Shown in pieces: positions 44,101 to 56,279 of a stretch of DNA of 64,000 nucleotides (the first letter of the stretch is position 1; every line of letters begins with the position of its first letter). This DNA is from Stomoxys calcitrans. Its lineage: Eukaryota > Arthropoda > Insecta > Diptera > Muscidae. Location of the stretch: assembly GCF_963082655.1 (NCBI RefSeq), contig NC_081554.1, positions 59,835,933 through 59,899,932 of the forward strand. The letters are read 5' to 3'. Below the pieces are notes generated by a model that did not search any database, had not been told where the DNA came from, and saw only the letters and a program-made list of their open reading frames with translations. A program made the position numbers and the translations under genes.

Positions 44101-47100
44101 GCTTCAGATCTTTGACGTCAAGCTAGGTAAAGGGGAGGCGGACTTCTGTGGTATTTGTGGTATCGAGGAGGAATTGGGAGGAGCACCATTTTTATCATTG
44201 GCTTAATTGCGAGGACACGAGTTAGTATTATTGGTGAACACTTGTTTCAATGTTTGTCCCAATAGGCAATTAGCCTTTTCGTCGTTCTGGATTACTGTTG
44301 TTATTGTCGAACCCACATTTGTATGTGGAAATGGTGATCCTCGTTAATCTCCATATGTGAGCAAGTTCGTCGCGGAAACATTATAGCCATTGGTAATTTA
44401 AAGACTCCAATAACTCCACTTGCCATATCGAGTATCCTCGACACTCAATATTTAAGCAAGAGCCGGTACCGGCCGGACTCTCACTGAGACTCTCCACTCG
44501 ATACTGCTGATTGACGCGCCCTGTAGCTCTTAAATGAGCTTCTCCTAATGACGATGCACGCCACACAAATTGGTGCTGTGAGTTCTAACCCGTGTGGTGC
44601 TCATAGTCATTTCGTGCGGGGTGTGGATTACTGTAAAAGCCTGTAGATTGCTGATGTGATTGATGATGTGATTACGACCTCTTCCCGGTTACACTTTCGT
44701 TTTTGCTGTTTTTATTATGTTCTAGTTGCATTTTTGCATGTGGAAGTAGCTATTCTAGTCAAATTCCTATACGTGAATAACGTTGTTCCGATCCATGGGA
44801 CTGATCGTAGCATGAACTTGATGGCCAGTGGTTATTTTAATGCGCCAATAAAACCCATTGTCATATCGAGTACCAAAGGCGCTCAGTATTTAAGAAACAG
44901 CTGGTGGCGTCCCGCCTCTCGCTGAGAGTAACAAAGGAATGGTATTTTCCATTCGATACCGCTGATTGTCCGCGATTGCAGTTGCAATCGCTATTCGAAA
45001 AATGTGGACGCTCCCGGTAAATCAGCTGAAATTCTAGTGATGATGAGGTATAACACACAAATCGCAACTTAGAGTTTCAATCCATGAAAATTAACAGATT
45101 GTCCGCATTCCAATATCCGCAACCATGCTAACGATAAACACCACACAAATCGGATCCACACAGGATGGATCTTTGAGCTCCGGGCCTTCATAATTGTTGT
45201 TATTGTACAACCTGCTGCCAAGAGAAGACATTTGATTGAAATACGTTACAGACCTCCAGAAACCTATATGACTTCTTCATTTCTGGGAACGTGGTGGTAC
45301 ACCTTGATTTCTTTAAAAAATCTACAAAGAGTTTATGATTCATTTTTTTTTAACTGTCCTTAAGACAGTTCGGCTTTTTTTCAATGCTTTTTGACATTTC
45401 TTCTTTTTCTTTTATAGAAAATGATCCTGCCGACAGTTGGGATGTTGAAGATGAACCCGTCATAACGCCTGATGAGGATGAAATCGATGATGTTGAAGAT
45501 GTTGAGGGTGATGCCACACCAAAGGTATCCAAGAAGAAAATACCAAAAGTTGAAGAATCACGAAGCAAAAAGGAACATGTGAATGTCGTTTTCATTGGCC
45601 ATGTTGGTAAGTTTTGGCCTATTTTGTATAAAAAAAATTTCGTTTTTTATTGTTGTTGTAACATTTTTATGAATGCAAATACTTTTCTTCTAGATGCTGG
45701 TAAATCAACAATTGGTGGTCAAATCATGTCCTTGACTGGCATGGTAGATAAACGTACTCTGGAGAAATACGAACGTGAGGCTCGTGAAAAGTCCCGTGAA
45801 AGTTGGTATCTGTCATGGGCACTGGACACAAATCAAGAGGAACGTGACAAAGGCAAAACTGTTGAAGTGGGCCGAGCCTATTTCGAAACAGAGCGTAAAC
45901 ATTTTACAATTTTGGATGCTCCTGGTCACAAGAGTTTTGTACCAAATATGATTGGTGGTGCCGCGCAAGCTGATTTAGCTGTATTGGTTATTTCAGCGCG
46001 AAAAGGTGAATTCGAAACTGGTTTCGATCGTGGTGGGCAAACACGCGAACACGCTATGTTGGCCAAGACAGCTGGTGTTAAGCATTTGGTGGTACTGGTT
46101 AATAAAATGGACGACCCAACAGTGAACTGGGATGAGGCGCGTTACAACGAATGTAAAGACAAGATCCTTCCTTACCTCAAAAAGCTTGGTTTTAATCCTG
46201 CTAAGGATCTAACCTTTATGCCATGCTCTGGATTAAGTGGAGCCGGTTTGCGTGATCCTATTCCCGATTCCATATGTCCCTGGTTTAGTGGACCAGCGTT
46301 CATTCCCTTCATCGATTTGTTGCCTTCACTTAACCGCAAAGCCGATGGGCCATTCATTATGCCCATTGTAGACAAATACAAGGATATGGGAACGGTGGTC
46401 ATGGGTAAGGTGGAGTCGGGTACAGCGCGAAAGGGTCAAAATTTATTAGTCATGCCTAATAGGGTAAGCAAATTAGTAAATCAAATAAATATCTTAAATG
46501 GAATAATTTTAAAACATTTATACATTTCTGCAGACACAAGTTGCGGTTGATCAACTTTGGTCGGATGACGATGAAGTCACATCTGTGGGTCCGGGTGAAA
46601 ATGTTAAAATTAAACTGAAGGTAGTTTTATATTTAATAAACTTGCTAAATTGTTGATTATTAATACTTTTTTTTATTATTGATCTTGTCTTATAGGGCAT
46701 TGAAGAAGAAGATGTCTCACCTGGTTTCGTTTTATGTGACGCCTCCAATCCTATTAAAACCGGCAAAATATTTGACGCTCAAGTTGTCATTTTAGAGCAC
46801 AAATCAATTATCTGTGCTGGTTATTCGGCGGTAATGCACATACATTGTGCAGCTGAAGAAGTAACTGTAAAAGTAAGTTCAAGTAGCCGCAACTTACATT
46901 GACATTTTCTATATGGCTATGGTGTTTTTCGTTTATCTTACAGGCCCTCATTTGCTTGGTTGATAAAAAGACCGGCGATAAATCAAAATCACGTCCAAGA
47001 TTCGTCAAACAAGATCAGGTGGCAATTATGAGAATTGAATGTTCCGGTATGATTTGCTTAGAACAATTTAAACTATTCCCACAAATGGGAAGATTTACTC

Positions 47101-50100
47101 TGAGAGATGAAAGTAAGTAAATAAATAATCAAATGTTTTATTTATAGCATGTCAAAAAATATATCGTATTGGTGGGTACATTTTTTTGCTCAAAATAAGC
47201 CAAGATTAGGTTAGGTTTAGTTAGGTTGAAAAGAGGGTGCGGATATTAACCCGCCCCATGCCACCCAATGCCACTCCCGTTAGTTGGTTCATGTCTGGTA
47301 TTGTGTCTCCACCTAAGTGCCGGTATCTGTTAGACGCGAAAGCCGGGCAAATTTCGCCTGCATTAGGATACGATTCCAGGCATTTAGCGTCATAGGCAAG
47401 CATGGTAATCTCTCACTACGGAGGCCTCCATGGGGGATTTTTTTTGTTTCTTTGAAAGAGCTCAAAGAACTTTGCAAATGAGATACCATCCTATATCTAA
47501 AATTGTATAAACAATGTTTCCTTCCACAAAAACCTACACAATCTATGAAAATTTTAAGAAAATTGGTTCAGCTGTTTTTGATTCTACGGAACAAACAAAC
47601 AAACCGAGTCTCATACAGTCATGATGGGGCGTTTTTGGGGGTTGGGGTGGCCCCCTACACTTCGATCTGATTTTGTATGTCACTTTAGTAATCTACTCCC
47701 GAATATGTATTTGTCTGCTTTTAGAAGTTTTGGGGTTAGGGTGACTTCCTGGATACTTGGAACCAATTTTTAATACCATATTCGTATTCTATTCTTCAAT
47801 ACCTTTCATTTGATATCCATATTGTCCTTATCGGTCCACTTGATTTTGGTTGGTGCTTGGAGATAACGGGGGAGAGTCCGCCCCCCTCCGATGTCAACAA
47901 ATTATAAAGCCTATTCCTTCTTCCTGACCGTATTCGTAATCACTTTTGACTACCTTTCATTTGAGTCCCATATTGTCATGCTCGTCCAATAAACCTATTT
48001 TAAGGTGGTTTAGGGTTGGGGCGGCGCCCCAATTACTTGGACCCAAATTTTAACATAAAATTCGTACTTTACTCCTGAATACCTTCCATTTGAGTCCCAT
48101 ATTGTCCGGATCGGTACACTTTTATTTTTGGGTAGTACTTTTGGGTTAAGGGGGAGGGTCCGCCCATCTTCCGATATCAAAAAAATTTTCTTCCAGACCA
48201 TTCTACACAATCTGTAATCAGATCTATACTGATCAGCCGTTTTTAAGTCTATACGGAAGAAACAAACAAAAATTCATTTTTACATATAAGAAGATTTACT
48301 ATCGAATTTAAGTTCACCGTTCAAAGCCCAACATGTTTACGAATATTCAGGTTCTGCCTTATGCAGAAGTAATCATGTTGTTGTTGTAGCAGTTTGTTGT
48401 GTTCTATCTTTCGTCTTCTTGATTCTGTTGTGTGTCAAAATCAAGGAACTCTGCGACTAAGATGGTGCGTCCAGAGGGATCTGGGTGTGAGTCGAGTGGG
48501 TTGGGCAGTTAAACAGGTGACCTGTATCGTGTGGTCCCTGGTCTCAGTCGTGACATACATCTTTAACGTCTGCATCAATCCATGCTCTGTAGTAATCATG
48601 TTTTCTTACTCTTTTGGTGCAATATTATTCTTAGTACTTGTTGTCCCTTTTATTTTTTCCAACATCGTCCGATTTTCACTTCTAGAGCCACTGCAAGCGC
48701 ATTTATTAACCAATCTTGCCAAAATTTTGCGAACCCCTTTCCTCGACGACTGCCACCATATCGAAATCGGTTCAGATTTAGATAAAGCTCCCATATATAT
48801 GTTCGTTAGATTTTGGATAATTTGCATTAATGTCATTTGTCTACTGTAGTTATTACAGTTTGAACATAAATATTTGCTCGAAATTTGATACGGATTGTTT
48901 AATAACCCATCTAAAAACACTCGAAGAGGTCCATTCAAATTGGTTCATTAGATATAACTCCCACTTTGTACTTATAAGGTAGGTGTAGGGTATTATACAG
49001 TCGGCATCGCCCGATTTTTGCCTTTCCTTACTGGTTTGGCATTGACTTTTTATATATATAGGATTTATTTAGGTAAATACACGTTCGAAAATACTACGTT
49101 GCACAGTGGGATGGAAAAAAAGTGGAAATAAATCTGCGATTTTGGAACTGATAAATATATCTTCATGAAATTTTACATGATTTTAGCTGAGGTTTTATCC
49201 AGTTTATATGCAACATTTCAGAAGTCCCAGGGCCCTTTGGGGGGCCTTCAAAATTGGTCACCTCGGCCCTACAAAATTTTTTGCGGGCTGTCAAAAGCGC
49301 ATTTATGATCCAATTTTCAAATTTTTGTTTTGCTGGAAAGTGCTTAAAAAGCCCTACAAAAAACAGGCCATAATATGCGGGGTATCTTTTATGTTGTACA
49401 AGAAACTTGGCTGATCTCTTATTTTGTTGCTTGTGAAAGCATTTCTGAACCGAAATTTTTTAACTGATTTGGAAAGCTAATAAAATTTAATATTTTTTTG
49501 TCGCGAAACAAGCAAAAGTCCGATTCTTTGACATTTATTCGCAAAAGATGTAATTTCATTGTTTCGTCTCTATACAGAAAACTTGGCCCAGCACCATCAA
49601 CTTTGCTTATTGTACTGTAAAAAAGACTGAATGTAGATGTGTTTTAAGTGTAACTTTTATAAATTGTGTTAACTCTAATAGGAGATCTGTGAAGTACAAT
49701 ATTGGCATTTTTTTAACAGAAAAACTGGGAAAACCCTTCGAGTTCTCAAAACGCAAAGCCAAGACCCCCAACTTTATAATATATTTTCATTGCCCCAAGT
49801 AATAACTAATTGCATGCCACAACAACAAATACAAGGATTGAGGTCTCTATGGACATTTCACTAAAAAATGTCAATTTTGCAAACATTGGTTATTTTCACC
49901 AAGAAATGTGGCCAAAATTTTTACTAATTTTTTTAAAAAGATATTCATCTACTTGTTTGTGAAAAATTAGAACGATATCTTTAGTAGTTTTGGTTTTATG
50001 ATATTTTCAATTTGAATTTTATTTTTCACAAAAGTGTATTTTTTTATAAATTGTTCTATTTCTATAATGTCTATTGTTTTACCGCATGCTAATTATTGTT

Positions 50101-50165
50101 CATCTCTTTTTTCATTTACAGATAAAACAATTGCTATTGGCAAAGTATTGAAGGTGATCGAGTAA
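41125..50165 (+). CDS. eRF3: Eukaryotic peptide chain release factor GTP-binding subunit eRF3/GSPT (7 exons, 602 aa)
   Basis: Exons 41125-41497, 45418-45606, 45694-46463, 46534-46620, 46696-46872, 46944-47112 and 50122-50165; 1809 nt, all phases closing. It is the GTPase partner of eRF1 in stop-codon termination. The N-terminal ~180 residues are Ala/Ser/Thr-rich, with a PAM2-type motif LNVNAAEFVPSF (residues ~15-26) that in other eRF3 proteins binds the poly(A)-binding protein MLLE domain. The translational GTPase domain has P-loop GHVDAGKS (185-192, split by intron 2), G3 DAPGHK (262-267) and G4 NKMD (324-327). Beta-barrel domains II and III follow and end IGKVLKVIE. The last exon codes only 14 residues after a 3.0-kb intron. 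Introns 1 (3.9 kb) and 6 are repeat-filled. The length fits insect eRF3. Confidence 0.97.
41498..42600. other. eRF3 intron 1, 5' part, no feature seen
   Basis: Donor GTAATT at 41498. AT-rich sequence with GTTGTTGTT runs; no repeat family or ORF was recognised before the LINE J copy. Confidence 0.4.
42605..43060 (-). pseudogene. LINE J ORF2 C-terminus and 3' tail, copy 1
   Basis: The minus-strand frame reads VVLAQLRSGRCSRLNSHRAW, then VCPDCNQGPHDTRHLFNCPA, then FLGLDTQQNQADER and stop: the Cys/His C-terminus of a Jockey-like ORF2. The stop is followed by a short UTR and the tail CTGCTACAACAACAACAACA. Confidence 0.8.
43190..44250 (+). pseudogene. RNase H-bearing LINE, RT thumb to C-terminus
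   Basis: GVILDQK (~43200), then AVARPFFTYECLVWQRAL (43320-43375) and a TRKALNAILNL region, then RNase H pieces (IFQAELFAAVKTAQRSG, ~43755) and ADFCGIC with the Cys/His region (~44130-44160). Many stops and shifts. It lies in eRF3 intron 1. Confidence 0.65.
44299..44623 (-). mobile_element. Retroposon family B, copy 6 (with TSD)
   Basis: Flanked by an 11-bp duplication, TGGATTACTGT, at 44288-44298 and 44624-44634. On the minus strand it ends CCACATACAAATGTGGGTTC with a CAATAACAA tail. Confidence 0.75.
44695..45190 (-). mobile_element. Retroposon family B, copy 7
   Basis: Diverged copy in eRF3 intron 1: TTTTGCATGTGGAAGTAGCT, GGCGCTCAGTATTTAAGAAA, TCGATACCGCTGATTGTCCG and ACACCACACAAATCGGATCC in family order. 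Confidence 0.6.
47210..47440 (-). mobile_element. Decayed retroelement 3' end plus SINE T head
   Basis: TTAGGTTAGGTTTAGTTAGG at 47211-47224 and beyond looks like a LINE 3' tail on the minus strand. 47360-47430 holds a degenerate SINE T head (complement: CATGCTTGCCTATGACGC, then GGAATCG in place of box B). Confidence 0.45.
47480..48290 (-). repeat. Family G array in eRF3 intron 6
   Basis: The G phrases appear reverse-complemented: CTTTCATTTGAGTCCCATAT, AGGGGGAGGGTCCGCCC and GGGGCGGCGCCCC. Both edges carry ACACAATCT..GAAAATTTTAAG and GGAACAAACAAACAAA-type ends. Confidence 0.6.
48375..48595 (-). pseudogene. LINE J ORF2 C-terminus and 3' tail, copy 2
   Basis: Aligns by eye with 42615-42840, with short deletions (GTTCTATCTTTCGTCTTCTT; GGAACTCTGCGACTAAGATG). 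Minus-strand tail CTGCTACAACAACAACA. It lies in eRF3 intron 6. Confidence 0.7.
48640..49040. repeat. Family H fragment with an H terminus
   Basis: AAATCGGTTCAGATTTAGAT and CCCATATATATGTTCG units, ending GCCCGATTTTTGCCTTTCCT TACTGGTTT as at 54.1 kb (the space marks a line break only). Confidence 0.6.
49041..50121. other. eRF3 intron 6, 3' part, no feature seen
   Basis: AT-rich. A 68-codon frame at 49208-49414 has no recognisable domain. Acceptor TTCATTTACAG precedes 50122. Confidence 0.4.
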
Positions 50166-52495
50166 ATTGAGCCAAGCTTAATTTTTATTTTTCTTGAGTG
50201 CTTCAAGCCCCGCCTTTTTTTAAAAACAAATGAAAAATAATATTAAAAACAAAAAAAAAAAAAAACAACATATTAACATCTAATTTTAATAGGCTTTTTA
50301 AGCCCAGCCGTCAAACATAGGAAACAATTGAAAGCCGTAAGTGGAGAACTACCAGATGAAAACAACATAAAATTTCGAGATAAAAAAAAAATCATTGCAA
50401 AAACCTACCAACACCTATCTTTAAAATCGAAATAAACAGAACTTGAACTTTATTAAAAATAAAAACAAACGAAACGAAGGAAAAAACAAGGATCTTTAAT
50501 AAATTATAAAAGAAAAAACAAAAAAAAAAGAAATAAACATGAGAAAAAACAAAATTAAAGAAAAAGCGTGTCGTATAAAAAATATATATTATATTATTAC
50601 TATTATTGAATATTTAAAAAAGGAAAAAAAGAAAAGAAAACAAACCAGAATAGAATTATATATGAGTATCGTAATTATTTAATTTTTTTTGTTAACTTAA
50701 AGTATATACAACAACAGCAACCAATTGGAAAACGAGTGAAGGAATTATTTACAAAAAAAAAAAAAAAACACAAAAAATAAGAATACTACAGCTGCTGAAA
50801 CTGCAAAAAGAAGAAAGAAAAAACCTACTCTCAATTTTACAAAACAAACGAACTGAACAAGAAGAAAACCATCATCATTTATTATGTATAAGAAAATAAA
50901 TAACAAAAATCTTGTTTTCCTTGTGCTGCTCTCGGTTCCCAAAATTCAATCAAATCAAATGTAGAAAATTTAAATACATTTTTACATAGCAGGTGGTTTT
51001 TGGTTTTTTTGTTTTGGGACAACTGCATAACTTTTTGGTTTTGCTATTCTTATTTATTTTGCGCAATAAAACAACCCAATGTTCATCAAAAGGTGAACCG
51101 GAAGTTGAAGAAGAACAACACACTTAATGATAACACCAATCACATTCACTCATGAAAAAAACAACAAAAACAAAACAAAACAAAACAAAAAGGAATGAAG
51201 TATAAATAAAAGAAGAGAAATTCTTTAAACCAGAACAAGAACAACAACAAACTAATAGTCACTAAATTACCATTAAGCAATTTGCAAAGGCCTATCTACA
51301 ACACAACAGTCACAGTTAATATTTGTTCTAAATATACCTTATTTTTTTGAATTAGTTGGATGATGATATAGAACATTATATTATATACATGTATAAAACT
51401 AATTTTGAATCCATAATAATTCCCCCATGTTATCTATACGCATCCATGTGCTTTAGTTAATGGTGAAAGGAAAAACCATTGGCAGTTTTTGCTAATCCCC
51501 TTTCTACTTCTCCTACTCGTAAAATTATTTTTTGGTCCTCTCCTTATTACCACCCACAAACGATACATGCAATTGCTTTAAATTTAAAATTCAAAATTAA
51601 ATCAAAACATATAAGAATCCGATTTTTTATATATATATATATATATGTATGAATATATCCCCAAGGATATTTATGAAGTTTTGTATTGCTAACAATCCCC
51701 CTATAATTGTGTATCTAAATTAAAAATATACCTCTTTTTTTTGCCACCTGGGTTTGCTTATTCTTCTCAATTCTAATGCAAAAAATATTTTGTTACTATT
51801 TCTAACTAAATATTTACTACCTATTAATTAATTAATTAATTAATATTATTATTGTTCATATGCATATTTTTTAAAAGAAAAATTAGCTTTTATATTTTTA
51901 AATCAGGAAATATGAAAATAATAACGATTGGAAAAAACCACAACTTTAAAACTCCCCTTTTTTTCTTTTGTTTTATTCTTTTATTTGATAATTTAATAAT
52001 CAATTGAAATACACTTTTTAAGACCATAAGTAATTGATGCTTCTTTTTTACAATTTTGTTAATTATTTCATTATTTCGCTAAGAAGGAGATGTCCATTCT
52101 TAAAAAAGTAGCGAAACTCTTAAAATTTTAAATGAATTCTTTGATCTAGAATCTTTATGATGGGCTTAAATGGCATTTCTCTGGGAACGTTAAGGTTGTG
52201 CTATCCACCAGTTTGGTGACTCGGGATATCACTAAGGCATTTAACAACATTTGGAGTCTTTATGATCTAAGCAACGCCTGCTTTAACGGTGGGCATTGAA
52301 TTTTCCACACAGCGATTTGTATTAATTTTTCATGTATTTGTTATAATCACCATCAGAGAAAATATTGCTACTATTCGCTTTTATAACTCATTCATATTTT
52401 CATTGCTTTTGCCTTGCCTTCTTTCGAACAGTAGCAAGAAAGGCTGTTGCTTTCAAACGCATTCATTTTTTGATGATTGTTTTTTTATGCATTTT
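50166..52495 (+). other. eRF3 3' UTR and A-rich downstream region
   Basis: Very A-rich from 50166 to ~51250, with AATAAA at 50431-50436 among others. Then AT-rich DNA with a (TA)n run near 51632-51646 and ATTA repeats near 51822-51844. No gene seen. Confidence 0.45.
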
Positions 52496-54128
52496 TTATA
52501 CCCTACACCACCACTGTGGTACAGGGTATTATAAGTTTGTGCATTCGTTTGCAACGCAAAGAAGGAGATGAGCTAGACCCATTGACAAGTATACCGATCG
52601 ACTCGGAATCACTTTCTGATTCGATTAAGCCATGTCGGTCTGTGAGTCCATGTATTCTTGTAATCAAAGTGCAGGTCGTATTTGTTGTCCAATCATCACG
52701 AAATTTTGCACATATCACTTTTTTGACCCAAGGACGAACGCTATTGATTTTGCCAAAAATCGGTTCACATTTAGATATAGCTCCCACATATATATCGCCC
52801 GATTTGCACTTAAATGGCCGTAGTAGCTACGATTTTCAACCGATCTGCACAAAATTTGGCATGAATTGTTTTGTTACCGACCTTAACATATTTGCGAAAT
52901 TTCATCAAAATCGGTTCAGATTTAGATATAGCTCCCATATATACGTTGGCACGGAATGTTTTGCTGCTAATCCTAACATATCAACAAAATTTCATCAAAA
53001 TCGGTTTAGATTTAGATATAGCTCCCTTATATATGTATCGCCCGATTTTCACTCAAACGGCCGTAGTAGCTACAATTTTCAACAGCTCTACACAAAATTT
53101 GGCATGGATTGATTTGTTACTGATCCTAACATATCTGCGAAATTTCATCAAAATCGGTTCAGATTAAGATATAGCTCCCATATATATGTATCGCGTGATT
53201 TTTACTTAAATGGCCGTAGAAGTTACAATTTTAAACCGGTATGCACCAAATTTGGCACGGATGGTTTTGTTACTGATCCTAATATATCTGCAAGATTTTG
53301 TCAAAATAAATTCAGATTTGGATATAGCTCCCATATATGTGTATCGCCCGATTTTTACTTAAATGACCGTAGAAGCTAAAATTTTCAACCGATATACACC
53401 AAATTTGGCACGGACTGTTTTGTTTCTGATCCTAACATATCTGCAAAATTTTGTCAAAATCAATTCAGATTTGGATATAGCTCCCATATATATGTATCGC
53501 CTGATTTGCACTTATATGGCCGTAGTAACAGCAAATTTCAACCGATCTTCATAAAATTTGTCACGCATTGTTTTTTGATCATCTAAACATATATGCAAAA
53601 TTTTATTATAATCGGCTAAGATTTGAATATATATCGCCTATATAAATTTCGTCCGATTTACACTTATAGGGTCGCAATAAATATAATTTTCAACCGATAT
53701 GCACAACATTTGGAATCGATTGTTTTGTTACTGATTTTAACATACTTGCAAGATATCATCAAAATCGGTTCAGATTTGGATATAGCTCCCATGTATATGT
53801 ATCGCCCGTTTTACACTTATAAGGCTGTAATAAACACAATTTGTAACCAATCTACACAAAATTAGGTCCGGATTGTTTTATTACTGATCTTAACATATAT
53901 GCGAGATTTCATAAAAATCGGTTCAAATTTGGATGTATCATCCATACATATTTATCGCCGGATTTGCACTTATATGGCCGTAGTAACAACAATTTTCAAA
54001 TGATCGGTTTGAAAGTCGGTTCAGATGTGGATATAGCTCTCATATGCATATATATTTATATATATTGCCCGAATTTATAATTGTAGGGTAGGTGTAGGGC
54101 CCGACTTTTGCCTTTCCTTACTGGTTTT
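52496..54128. repeat. Family H element with ~9-unit array (most complete copy)
   Basis: One end carries ATACCCTACACCACCACTGT and GGTACAGGGTAT, with hairpin potential. The other ends CCTTTCCTTACTGGTTT. Between them are ~150-bp units marked by ATCGCCCGATTTGCACTTA and TTCATCAAAATCGGTTCAGA near 52796, 53039, 53190, 53344, 53499, 53647, 53803 and 53955. A unique block at 52540-52680 resembles the complement of 63760-63890. No protein is encoded. Confidence 0.75.
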
Positions 54129-54229
54129 ATATTGCCATTACACCACAACCAACAAAACGAAAGCTGACACGCTAAAAATAAGAGATGATTCGCACCATTC
54201 GCTCAGTATTCGTTGACATTTTGGTGTGA

Positions 54230-54750
54230 TGCGAAACATGGTGTTAGAAGCACCGTTCAAAATCAAAAGCGGATCAATCGGGACATTATGGAAATCAAAT
54301 GAAAGGTATTTGAGAGTGGAGAGTAAGGTATTTGAGAGGTGAGGGAAAGATATTGGGTCCAAGTATCTAGTGGGTTGGACCAAGTCGAAAACTGCCCAAA
54401 ACCTAAAACCCCCCTAAATAGGCTTTTTGAACGATAATGCTCGTGAGACTCCAATGAAAGGTCTTTGGGAGTAGACTTCGAATATGATGTTGAAAATGAG
54501 GTCCAAGAAATGGTGGGCCGCTATATTAGCTGATCATAACCAGCTGATCATATATTAGCTGATCATAACCATATGGGATTCAAATGAAAGATATTTGAGA
54601 ATAGATTGCGTATATGAAACTAAAATTTGTGTTCAAGAATCTGGATGGCGCTCTTATCGCTAAAACCATCCCAAAAAGGTTAACTGGTCAATCATGACAA
54701 TGTGGGGATCATAAGACGTATATTGTAAGTAGAATGCGAACCTAACTTAC
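54230..54750. repeat. Family G fragment
   Basis: TATGGAAATCAAATGAAAGG, CCAAGTATCTAGTGG and AATGAAAGGTCTTTGGGAG phrases. CATATTAGCTGATCATAACC is duplicated head-to-tail at ~54520-54570. Confidence 0.55.
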
Positions 54751-54754
54751 TTTA

Positions 54755-56230
54755 TTTTAATTGGTTATAACAGAACATTTGTTCCACTAGTCGAACGTAG
54801 AATAGCGTTCCAAGCGCCTCGATCTTCTACGCTCATTCTAAAATCTCTAACACCAAGTTTCGAGGTGTGTCCTTGGTTAATATTTTAATTTTTCACACAG
54901 TGTGAGAGTATGCGATGGGGGGAGACTTATTCCTCTGTAGTTGGGACATTCCGTCTTGTATCCTCTCTTGTTTACGGGACACAGAATGATGAGGTTCCAA
55001 TCATCGGGTATGCGTTCTTCTAGCAAGATTGCGTAGATGAGCTGATGCTTACGCCTTATCAGCGTGTCGCCTCCGGTCTTAAATAGTTCAGCAGGTAACC
55101 CGTCGGCTCCTGCTACCTTGTTGTTCTTCAGTCGGGTCACTGCTACTTGGACCTCATTCTGACTAGGAGGTAAACATTCTATACCATCATCATTGATTGG
55201 TTCTGCGGTATCCTCTTTGCCGCCAACGTGGGACACTAGCAGTTGGGCAAAATGTTCTTTCCATATTCTCAGCCTGCTATCTGTGTCAGTTGCCAGATTT
55301 CTTTTTTTGTCTCTGCAGGAGGATGTGCCTGTACCAAAGCCATCGGTTTGATGTTCAATTCTCTGGTAGAATTTCCGGACTTAATTCTGACTCCTGTACA
55401 TCTCAATTCGCTCACACTTCCATTTTCTCCTTTTCTCCCGATACCTCTCCTTCATCTGGCACATTGCTACTGATTGCAGCGTTGCTCTATATGCCACATT
55501 CTTGGTTTCAGCAGCATCTCGACACTCTTGGTCGTACCATGGGTTTCTTGGGGCAGGCTTCCAGTATCCAAGCACGGATTTCGCGCCATTTTCCATGGAG
55601 TGGGCAATGGTTTGCCACTGCGCCATTATAGCGTCGGAACAAGGAGTGCTTTCATCAAGCAGTAGGGTCAGTCGAATGGAGTACGCTGTTGCCATCTGTT
55701 GTGTTTGCAGCTTTTCAATGTCGAGCATCTGTGCGGTGTCAGATCGTACTTTCCTCGCCATGTTCAAACTGGTGCGAACCTTTGCTACAACAAGGTAATG
55801 ATCCGAATCTGTATTCGCTCCACGGATCGATCGTACATCTAACACGCTGGATGAATGCCTTCCATAATCACAATGTGATCAATTTCGTTCCTCGTGTTTT
55901 TATCGGGTGACGGTCATGTGGCTTTGTGAATATTTTTATGTTGAAGTCTGGTGCTACTAAATACCATGCTTTTTGCCGCGGCGAAATCTATCAGCCTCAA
56001 CCCATTACTGGAGGTTATCTCGTGGAGGCTAAACTTTCCGACTGTTGGAAGACCTTCCTTATCTTCGCATTAAAATCTTCCAGAACGATTTTTATATCAT
56101 GGGCGGGCCAGCGGTCAAATGACCGCTTTCTCTCTATAGGCGCTCGTAGAAAATATCCTTGGTGTGCTCGTCCTTGTCTTATGTCGGGGCATGGACACGC
56201 GAGTATAGTCACATTGAATATATTGCAAGG
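54755..56230 (-). pseudogene. LINE E, internally deleted copy (endonuclease to RT, plus 3' end)
   Basis: Minus strand in order: endonuclease (IKIVLEDFNAKIRKVF, ~56110-56065; MLDVRSIRGANTDSDHYLVV, from 55845, the end of that domain), a linker (PRNPWYDQECRDAA), and RT fingers (VTRLKNNKVAGADGLPAELF, ~55140; CPNYRGISL, ~54930). The 3' end at 54755-54870 then matches 17375-17490 directly. The palm, thumb and C-terminal region are missing. Confidence 0.75.
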
Positions 56231-56279
56231 TGCTATGCGAACATAGACAGTAGTGGGTCACAAGCGTCATCGCCTTCTG

